From contig MHAZ01000006.1 of NCBI GenBank assembly GCA_001803165.1, forward strand, positions 187,428 to 251,427: a stretch of DNA of 64,000 nucleotides, read 5' to 3'. The notes beneath the pieces are model-generated. The model did not search any database, had not been told where the DNA came from, and saw only the letters and a list, made by a program, of their open reading frames with translations. The stretch is from Stygiobacter sp. RIFOXYC2_FULL_38_25. Its GTDB lineage: Bacteria > Bacteroidota > Ignavibacteria > Ignavibacteriales > Melioribacteraceae. The position numbers were made by a program, and so were the translations under genes. Below, piece after piece: positions 54,617-61,066 of the stretch; within the stretch, counting starts at the first letter, position 1, and every line of letters starts with the position of its first letter.

Positions 54617-54645
54617 AAATTAAGTGTCTTTAACTCACTTGTCAA
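54617..54645 (-). promoter_or_regulatory. feo operon promoter
   Basis: On the minus strand TTGACA (54645-54640), 17-base spacer, TAATTT (54622-54617). The predicted start near 54610 is about 9 bases from the ATG at 54601, so the leader is extremely short. Confidence 0.6.
54622..54640 (-). promoter_or_regulatory. Probable DtxR operator, 19-bp palindrome
   Basis: AAGTG-N9-CACTT with symmetric inner TT-x-AA positions fills the spacer of the feo promoter and touches both hexamers. The 19-base length matches DtxR/IdeR-type sites although the sequence differs from the corynebacterial consensus. Confidence 0.6.
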
Positions 54646-54775
54646 GTATCCATTAATATTTTTTTAAGTATGCTTGAATTCATAAAATGCCTAAAAAGCT
54701 TCATAAGCTCACTTTATTCTCCGATTATTAGAAGCAAAAAATCATTATTTTTAGAACCAAAAATTAGGAGAACAA

Positions 54776-55876
54776 ATGTCCGTTATTTCTAAAGAGCAGG
54801 TTTTGAATGCTTTGAGAAAAGTAGATGACCCCGATCTGCACAAAGATTTAGTTACATTAAATATGATTAAAGAAGTAAAGATAGATGGCAACAACGTTTC
54901 TGTTGTTGTTGAACTTACAACTCCGGCTTGTCCGCTAAAAGATAAAATTCAACAAGATTGTGCAAACGCTATTAAGAGTGATATTCCAAACGTTGGACAG
55001 ATTAATGTTAAAATGGATTCCCGCGTTCAACCAAGTTTAAATCAGAAAATTAGCACTCTTCTGCCCGGCGTTAAGAATACTATTGCTATTGCAAGTGGTA
55101 AAGGTGGTGTAGGTAAAAGCACCGTTGCTGTAAATCTGGCAGTGGCTCTTGCAATGGATGGCGCAAAAGTTGGTTTGATTGATGCCGATATTTACGGTCC
55201 AAGCATTCCACTTATGTTTGGCTTAAACGAAAAGCCTAAAATTTTTCAAGACACAGCGACTGCAAAGATGATTCCGCTTGAAAATTTTGGCGTAAAGCTA
55301 ATGTCTATCGGCTTTCTGATTGATGAAGACGCGCCGGTAATTTGGCGGGGACCAATGGCAAGCGGCGCTATTAAACAATTCATGAGCGATGTCCACTGGG
55401 ATGAACTCGATTACTTGATATTTGATCTTCCTCCCGGCACAGGCGATATACAATTAACCCTTGTACAGACAATTCCACTAACCGGAGCTGTAGTTGTTAC
55501 AACACCGCAAGAAGCATCATTAATTGATGTAAAGAAAGCAATAGCAATGTTCCAGAGGGTAAATGTTCCTGTACTTGGCATTGTAGAAAATATGAGCTAT
55601 TTTTTGGCGCCCGATACCGGAAAACGTTACGATATTTTTGGTACAGACGGCGGTAAACATCTTGCAGAACAGCTTTCTCTCACACTACTTGGTCAACTGC
55701 CGATTAATCAAAACATCCGCGAAGGCGGCGATAAAGGCAAGCCGGTCGTTTTCGATCAGCCGGAGAGCGAGCACGCAAAACAAATTTTAGAAATTAGCAG
55801 AAACCTTGCAGCAGAAATAAGTAAATCAAATTTTAATTCAAGCGCACCTAAGATTGAAATTTCGCTTGAAGACTAA
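54776..55876 (+). CDS. mrp: Mrp/ApbC iron-sulfur carrier ATPase
   Basis: 366 residues. An N-terminal MIP18/DUF59 domain (~1-85: VLNALRKVDDPDLHKDLV and TTPACPLKD) precedes a P-loop NTPase with deviant Walker A ASGKGGVGKSTVAVNLA, DADIYGPSIP, and DLPPGTGDIQLTL. The family carries Fe-S clusters or acts in their maturation. The usual C-terminal CxxC is not evident: the corresponding ENMSYF region runs on to FLAPDTGKRY without cysteines. AGGAG precedes the ATG. It is divergent from the iron operon and followed by a NifU-C gene, consistent with Fe-S assembly. Confidence 0.92.
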   Translation: MSVISKEQVLNALRKVDDPDLHKDLVTLNMIKEVKIDGNNVSVVVELTTPACPLKDKIQQDCANAIKSDIPNVGQINVKMDSRVQPSLNQKISTLLPGVKNTIAIASGKGGVGKSTVAVNLAVALAMDGAKVGLIDADIYGPSIPLMFGLNEKPKIFQDTATAKMIPLENFGVKLMSIGFLIDEDAPVIWRGPMASGAIKQFMSDVHWDELDYLIFDLPPGTGDIQLTLVQTIPLTGAVVVTTPQEASLIDVKKAIAMFQRVNVPVLGIVENMSYFLAPDTGKRYDIFGTDGGKHLAEQLSLTLLGQLPINQNIREGGDKGKPVVFDQPESEHAKQILEISRNLAAEISKSNFNSSAPKIEISLED

Positions 55877-55895
55877 TTAACGATTGGAGTTTGTA

Positions 55896-56132
55896 ATGAG
55901 CGATGTTATGAATGAAAAAGTTCTGAAAGCACTTGAAGCAATTAGACCATACTTGAAAGCCGACGGCGGCGATGTTGAACTTGTTAAAGTTACGCCTGAA
56001 GGAATTGTTGAAGTAAAACTAACCGGCGCTTGCAACGATTGCCCAATGTCTCAAATGACACTCCGCGCCGGCGTTGAACGCGCGCTCATCAAAGAAGTGC
56101 CCGGAATAAGAAGAGTAGAAGCTGTTAGCTGA
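55896..56132 (+). CDS. NifU C-terminal domain (Nfu-type) iron-sulfur scaffold
   Basis: 78 residues from the ATG at 55896; a TTG at 55884 is within the ribosome site (TTGGAG). ALEAIRPYLKADGGDVELV and TGACNDCPMSQMTLRAGVE with the CxxC pair are diagnostic of the Nfu domain, which carries a cluster in a dimer. It lies 19 bases after mrp, and the two probably work together in Fe-S delivery. Confidence 0.93.
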   Translation: MSDVMNEKVLKALEAIRPYLKADGGDVELVKVTPEGIVEVKLTGACNDCPMSQMTLRAGVERALIKEVPGIRRVEAVS

Positions 56133-56292
56133 CAGTTCTATTTCAAAAAAGAGAACATTGCATTTATGGTTCCAAATTGATATTCTTGCTTCGTAAAGAT
56201 TGTAGTACCTATTAAGTAAACAAAGAACCTTTCGATAATATTTTTGTCTGTTCCATTAATACAGCAAATAGTATTTCGGAAAGGAAGGAAAA

Positions 56293-56571
56293 ATGAAAAA
56301 ACTTCAAACCAAAATTATTACCAGAGAGTTGGTAACTCCTGATAAATTGATCGAGATATTAGAATTCGATAAAGAGAGCGTGAAAAATATCTCATTAATA
56401 CCTCCCAAATTGGGTCAAAAAAACTTTGGTGTTTTCGAAGTAACTTACAATAGCCCTATATTTGCAGCAGATACTAATTTTAGAAGGTTAAGTAAAAATG
56501 GTTCAAAACGAAAATCAAATACCAAGCGAAAATCCTCATTCAGTAGTACCCCCACCGCAGTATCCTGTTGA
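56293..56571 (+). CDS. Small hypothetical protein, possibly shortened
   Basis: Up to 92 residues, with GGAAGG before the ATG. Residues 1-~68 look protein-like (LVTPDKLIEILEFDKESVKNISLIPPKL). The last ~24 residues overlap the next gene by 74 bases and are serine/lysine-rich out-of-frame sequence. No family recognised. The end may reflect an old frameshift or a true overlap. Confidence 0.45.
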   Translation: MKKLQTKIITRELVTPDKLIEILEFDKESVKNISLIPPKLGQKNFGVFEVTYNSPIFAADTNFRRLSKNGSKRKSNTKRKSSFSSTPTAVSC

Positions 56572-56941
56572 GATTTTTGAAAAATTTATTCAAGTTCAAG
56601 CTGAAGAAATTGAATTCAAGAAACAAGAACTGGTTTTAAGACAACAGCAAGAACAGAATAGTTTTTCCTATGCAAAAGAAGCTTTAACCGCCCAGAAGGA
56701 AGATCGGCACGAAGAAAGAATTTCAAACCAAAAAATTGTTCGATATTTTTTTACAACTGTTATTGCCATCGTGCTAATTATTGCTGTAATACTTGGAATA
56801 GCTATCTTTTTAAACAAACCAGAAATCGCCATCAAAATCATTGAATATTTAATAATTTTTTCTGCTGGTGGTGCTGGAGGCTATTCTGTTGGAAGAAGTA
56901 GGAAAATAAAATCAGTAGCATCAGAGGAAGATTCTGATTAA
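56498..56941 (+). CDS. Small membrane protein of unknown function
   Basis: 147 residues. A hydrophilic, glutamine/glutamate-rich N-terminal half with coiled-coil character (FKKQELVLRQQQEQNSF) precedes two hydrophobic helices (FTTVIAIVLIIAVILGIAIFL and a glycine-rich IEYLIIFSAGGAGGYSVG). No catalytic motif or family recognised. It begins inside the end of the preceding small gene and precedes tpiA by 50 bases. Confidence 0.6.
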   Translation: MVQNENQIPSENPHSVVPPPQYPVEIFEKFIQVQAEEIEFKKQELVLRQQQEQNSFSYAKEALTAQKEDRHEERISNQKIVRYFFTTVIAIVLIIAVILGIAIFLNKPEIAIKIIEYLIIFSAGGAGGYSVGRSRKIKSVASEEDSD

Positions 56942-56991
56942 TCTCTTTTAATTTATAAACTCAACTACCCTAAAGAACACTCGAGGAAACG

Positions 56992-57744
56992 ATGCGTAAT
57001 AAAGTAATTGCCGGCAATTGGAAAATGAATAACGATTTGAACGGCACAGTTAATTTGATTTCTGAACTTAAAAAAGGCGTTAACGATCAAACTAAAGCAA
57101 CTGTAATTGTCTGCCCGCCATTTACATCATTGGAAACAGCGCAAACATTGTTGAAAGATTCATTGATTAAGTTTGGCGCGCAAAATATGTATTTCGAAGA
57201 GAGCGGCGCGTTCACAGGTGAAATTTCTCCTTCAATGTTAAAAAGTGTTGGATGTGAGTATGTAATTCTCGGTCACTCGGAACGGAGAACAATTTTTGGC
57301 GAGACAGATCAAATCATCAACAAGAAAATTAAGACAGCTATTAAGCATAACTTAAAACCAATTTTCTGTATTGGCGAAACTCTTGAAGAAAGAGAAAAAG
57401 GAATTACCTTTGAAGTTTGCGAAAGACAGGTTCGTTTTGGCTTAGAAGGATTAACCGAAGCAGAACTTTCCACAATGATTATTGCTTACGAACCGGTCTG
57501 GGCTATTGGAACCGGCAAAACTGCTACTAATGAACAAGCTCAAGAAGTTCATGCCTTCATCCGCAAGTTAGTCGCTAAACTTCTTTCGGAAAACTTTGCT
57601 CAGAACTTGGTAATCCAATATGGCGGAAGTGTTAAACCGGAAAACGCAAAAGAATTGTTAGCGCAGCCGGATATAGATGGCGCTTTAGTTGGCGGAGCTT
57701 GCCTCAAAGCCGATTCATTCTTAAAAATTATTGATGCCGCTTAA
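56992..57744 (+). CDS. tpiA: Triosephosphate isomerase
   Basis: Interconverts dihydroxyacetone phosphate and glyceraldehyde 3-phosphate in glycolysis. 250 residues. GNWKMNNDL (catalytic lysine), HSERR (histidine), YEPVWAIGTGKTA (glutamate, then the flexible loop) and QYGGSVKPENA are complete. The stop shares one base with the next ATG (TAATG). Confidence 0.97.
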   Translation: MRNKVIAGNWKMNNDLNGTVNLISELKKGVNDQTKATVIVCPPFTSLETAQTLLKDSLIKFGAQNMYFEESGAFTGEISPSMLKSVGCEYVILGHSERRTIFGETDQIINKKIKTAIKHNLKPIFCIGETLEEREKGITFEVCERQVRFGLEGLTEAELSTMIIAYEPVWAIGTGKTATNEQAQEVHAFIRKLVAKLLSENFAQNLVIQYGGSVKPENAKELLAQPDIDGALVGGACLKADSFLKIIDAA

Positions 57745-58181
57745 TGGCTATGCAATTTCTCGTTAACAGTTTAGTAATTATCAATACTGCGATTTTCACT
57801 ACATTGTCATTCATTCATATTTATTGGGCTTTTGGAGGCAAATGGGGCGCCACTGCTGCTATACCGGAAACTGATGGAAAGTTAGCATTTACGCCCGGCA
57901 AGTTAATTACACTTGCTGTAGCAGCCGGATTGTTTTTATTCGCTATGATTTCAATTAGTAACTTTGGCATTTTTACATCTTGGGTAGAGTCCGGTTATTT
58001 CCGGTTCGGAATGTGGAGTATTGTTGCTATCTTTTTCCTAAGGGCAATTGGCGATTTTAAAGTGATAGGTTTTTCAAAGAAAACAAGAGGAACTACCTTC
58101 GCTAAATATGATACAAATTTTTATTCGCCATTATGTCTTTATTTAGCCTCTTCAAGTTTGATAGTTATTCTAACCAATTAA
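57744..58181 (+). CDS. DUF3995-like four-helix membrane protein
   Basis: 145 residues with about four hydrophobic helices. SFIHIYWAFGGKWG after the first helix and AAIPE soon after are typical of DUF3995 proteins. Function unknown. It shares one base with the tpiA stop, so it is read on the same message. Confidence 0.8.
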   Translation: MAMQFLVNSLVIINTAIFTTLSFIHIYWAFGGKWGATAAIPETDGKLAFTPGKLITLAVAAGLFLFAMISISNFGIFTSWVESGYFRFGMWSIVAIFFLRAIGDFKVIGFSKKTRGTTFAKYDTNFYSPLCLYLASSSLIVILTN

Positions 58182-58188
58182 TTATGGA

Positions 58189-58308
58189 GACCTCTGAATA
58201 ATTAATTTAGTGTCACACTGAAGTCTGACGGATCGAAGTGTGACAATTTAGTTTGTAGTGTCATGGTTCGACAAGCTCACCATGACTTAGTTTAATATTT
58301 CAGAGGTC
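58189..58308. repeat. Nested palindromic repeat element (MITE/REP-like)
   Basis: Outer inverted repeats GACCTCTGAA (58189-58198) and TTCAGAGGTC (58299-58308) enclose two further palindromes. These are GTCACACT/AGTGTGAC (58212-58219, 58237-58244) and GTCATGGT/ACCATGAC (58260-58267, 58279-58286). The loop TTCGACAAGCTC resembles the TTCGACAAGCTCA-type intergenic palindromes seen in many genomes (recalled, not searched). No transposase gene is present. Confidence 0.6.
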
Positions 58309-58322
58309 ACTATGGAGTATTA

Positions 58323-58419
58323 GCACTTTTTTGAATCCCCATTTCAAGAAAATTCAGTAATCTACTGCAACTACTAAAAAGTGCATTTAAGGCTTAAAAA
58401 GGGGCTCATTGCGAGCCCT
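58323..58419. repeat. Structured intergenic sequence with two stem-loops
   Basis: GCACTTTTT (58323-58331) pairs with AAAAAGTGC (58376-58384) over a 44-base loop. A tight GGGCTC-ATTGC-GAGCCC hairpin follows (58402-58418). Reading plus, the tail TAATTTAT is a weak terminator signal; reading minus, five T follow the hairpin. It probably ends the tpiA transcript. Confidence 0.4.
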
Positions 58420-58435
58420 AATTTATAAGATTTTA

Positions 58436-58465
58436 TTGATACCCCCCCCTTCGATTTCGTATATT
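58436..58465 (+). promoter_or_regulatory. Promoter with a C8 tract in its spacer
   Basis: TTGATA (58436-58441) and TATATT (58460-58465) are 18 bases apart, and the spacer begins with eight consecutive C (58442-58449). Slippage in such a tract would change the spacing between the boxes and thus promoter strength. Confidence 0.55.
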
Positions 58466-58494
58466 TGCATGATTTAATTGGAAAATTTCGCAAA

Positions 58495-61059
58495 ATGATG
58501 AGAAAAATTTTATTCCTTTACAGCCTTATCCTATTATTACCAATTTTAAGCATAGCAGAAATTAAAGTTACTTCGCTTCAATCCAACAAAAACCAAAATT
58601 TTGATAATATTTTGTTCGGAGCGTCGGAAACAAGGACCCTTTTCTTAATAAACGACGCATGGAAAGTCTATCACGAAAGTGATCCTCAAAACAAAGTTAA
58701 GATTTCAGTTCCGGCAGTTTTTGAAGGCGAAGATGTACTTGTTTTCGAAAGAAGCCTCGAGCTAACCGAACAGCAAATTCAGAAGAATCAAATTAAAATT
58801 GGCTTCTTGGGATTAAACAATGCCGCGGAAATTTCAGTAAATGGAAACAGCATTTTCATTCATTACGGCGGGGCTTCCCCTTTCGAAGTTTCTCTGCCCA
58901 AAGACATTTTGCGTTCCGATAAAGCAAATAAAATTGCAGTTAAAATAAATAGAAAGCTCGATTCCGAAACCACCATTCCTACAAAACAAAGATTTCTTTA
59001 CCCGGAATTTGGCGGCGGAATTATCCGCGATGTTTACGTTAAGATTGTTCCTCAACTTTCAATTTCCAAAGTTGATTTCGTTTACTCGCTTGATCAGTTT
59101 TCAAATGGAAAAATAAATTTTAATGTCCGAGTAGAAAATTCTGTTGAAAAAGATAAAATTAATCAACAGACACAATTTTTGGTTCGAGTGAATTTGAGTA
59201 GAGTCGGCTCACAATTTCAAGGGGATTTTCTACAAACAATAGGCTCGGAAGATAATTACGATGCCCGCTTCCCATTAGATATTCAGAATCCAATACTTTG
59301 GTCACCGGAATCTCCAAATACATATTCATGCGAAGTTATCTTGCTTAAAGAAGGCGTAGTGGTTGATAAACAAACGCAAGAGATCTCATTCTTCCGGCTA
59401 AGTAAGAATGGAAACAGCTTTTTGTTAAACGGTTCTCCATTTTCTTTAAATGGCACAACATATTTTCTTAACGAAACAATAAGCAGAGAAAAAAATATTT
59501 ACGAAAAAATCCGTGAAGAGCTTAGCTTTATTAAACAAACCGGATTTAACAGTGTACGTTTTGCTAAAAGTTACCCTCATCCTTACGCGCTAAAAGTCTG
59601 CCAGGAGCTAGGCTTATTCTCATTGATTGAATTGCCCGTAAATTCAGTCCCGGAAAATTTTCTTGGGCAGACTAATTACCAATTAAAACTTGCCGGATTA
59701 GCCAAAGAGTTTATTTCAAATTACATGAATTACTCAAGCGCAATTTTACTGGGCTGCGGAGGCGGTTTCATACCTAATTCTCCTTCAACAGAAGAATTTC
59801 TTTCCCACGTTGGTTCTGAAATCAGAAAGAAAAACATTTTGAGTTACGCTTCATTTGTTGGCGCGCAAACCGGAATAATTGAAAATATTGATTTATACGG
59901 AATCGAAATTTTTTCTGTACCTAAAGATGTTCTGGAAGAAAAACTCACTGCTTCAATCTCTGCACTCGGAAGTGGAGCGATATTCTTCAGCGAAGTTACA
60001 TACCCGAACTACAAAGGAAATTCGTCCGGTTATTTAGTCCGCAATTCCAAAGAGGCACAAGCAAAATACTTTGAAGATGTAATTAACTTTACGAGGAAAA
60101 GCAATATCTCCGGCTTTTTCATTAACTCTTTGTTCGGCTACAAAGGTGTTTTCCCTTCAATATTTACCGGCTTTGATGCCAACAATAAATACGGATTTAA
60201 TATAGTAGCCCATACCGGCAACACAAATTATCTCGCATATAAAGTTTTGCAGTCGAAACTTACAAACGGAAGCAAAGTAACCATACCAATCGGTTCGCGC
60301 AAAGATGATAACCCGATTGTCTTCATTCTAATTGCTTTGTTCCTCTCAATCGTAATGGCTGTTTTAATCAACACGAAGAAAAAATTTAGAGAAGATGCAA
60401 CTCGCGCATTACTTCGCCCGTACAATTTTTTTGCAGATATACGCGACCACCGAATTCTTTCCGGCGTTCACTCCTCAATATTGATGCTCATTCTTGCTGC
60501 GGCGGCTTCTTTGTTGTTCACAATTATTCTTTTTTACCTACGCAACGATATTCTGTTTGAAAAACTTTTGCTTTCGTTTGCCAGCACACGACTTATGTAT
60601 GTTACCAGCTATTTAGCGTGGAATCCGCTGATCTGCTTTGCAATAATATTTGTAATTGCTGTGTTAAAATTTGCTTTGCTAAGTTTGATAATAAAATTTG
60701 GTTCGTTTTTTGTGAAAACAAAAGTTCCCCTTTCCAGCATCTACTTTACAGTGATTTGGGCATTTCTACCTCTAACACTTTTCTTACCGGTTGAGCTTGT
60801 TCTCTACAAAGTCTTAATGATGGATATTGCTAATTCCATAATCACATTAGTCTTAGCACTTTTCTTCCTTTGGCTTTTCTTCCGGCTGGTTAAGGGTGTT
60901 TATGTAATTTTTGATGTTCGTCCTTTATATGTTTACTTATATTCATTCATTTTCGTTTTTGTATTGCTTGGCGGAATTCTACTTAAGTATCAACTAACGC
61001 ATTCAATTGTTTACTACTTAAGCAACGCTGTAAAGCAGTACAATTCAATGATAAATTGA
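58495..61059 (+). CDS. Glycoside-hydrolase-2-like protein with C-terminal membrane domain
   Basis: 854 residues from the ATG at 58495 (next codon is also ATG); the frame opens at a TTG at 58465, but that is within the -10 box. A signal peptide is followed by a GH2 sugar-binding-like domain (~45-180: VPAVFEGEDVLVFERSLEL, NNAAEISVNGNSIF), an immunoglobulin-like domain, and a TIM-barrel-like region (~305-590: FSLNGTTYFLN, IKQTGFNSVRFAKSYPHP). About six membrane helices occupy the last ~230 residues. Where active GH2 enzymes have an N-E pair, this one has LLGCGGGFIPNS, so the acid/base glutamate seems missing. It may be a non-catalytic glycan-binding protein. smc starts 7 bases on. Confidence 0.72.
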   Translation: MMRKILFLYSLILLLPILSIAEIKVTSLQSNKNQNFDNILFGASETRTLFLINDAWKVYHESDPQNKVKISVPAVFEGEDVLVFERSLELTEQQIQKNQIKIGFLGLNNAAEISVNGNSIFIHYGGASPFEVSLPKDILRSDKANKIAVKINRKLDSETTIPTKQRFLYPEFGGGIIRDVYVKIVPQLSISKVDFVYSLDQFSNGKINFNVRVENSVEKDKINQQTQFLVRVNLSRVGSQFQGDFLQTIGSEDNYDARFPLDIQNPILWSPESPNTYSCEVILLKEGVVVDKQTQEISFFRLSKNGNSFLLNGSPFSLNGTTYFLNETISREKNIYEKIREELSFIKQTGFNSVRFAKSYPHPYALKVCQELGLFSLIELPVNSVPENFLGQTNYQLKLAGLAKEFISNYMNYSSAILLGCGGGFIPNSPSTEEFLSHVGSEIRKKNILSYASFVGAQTGIIENIDLYGIEIFSVPKDVLEEKLTASISALGSGAIFFSEVTYPNYKGNSSGYLVRNSKEAQAKYFEDVINFTRKSNISGFFINSLFGYKGVFPSIFTGFDANNKYGFNIVAHTGNTNYLAYKVLQSKLTNGSKVTIPIGSRKDDNPIVFILIALFLSIVMAVLINTKKKFREDATRALLRPYNFFADIRDHRILSGVHSSILMLILAAAASLLFTIILFYLRNDILFEKLLLSFASTRLMYVTSYLAWNPLICFAIIFVIAVLKFALLSLIIKFGSFFVKTKVPLSSIYFTVIWAFLPLTLFLPVELVLYKVLMMDIANSIITLVLALFFLWLFFRLVKGVYVIFDVRPLYVYLYSFIFVFVLLGGILLKYQLTHSIVYYLSNAVKQYNSMIN

Positions 61060-61066
61060 GGATCAT

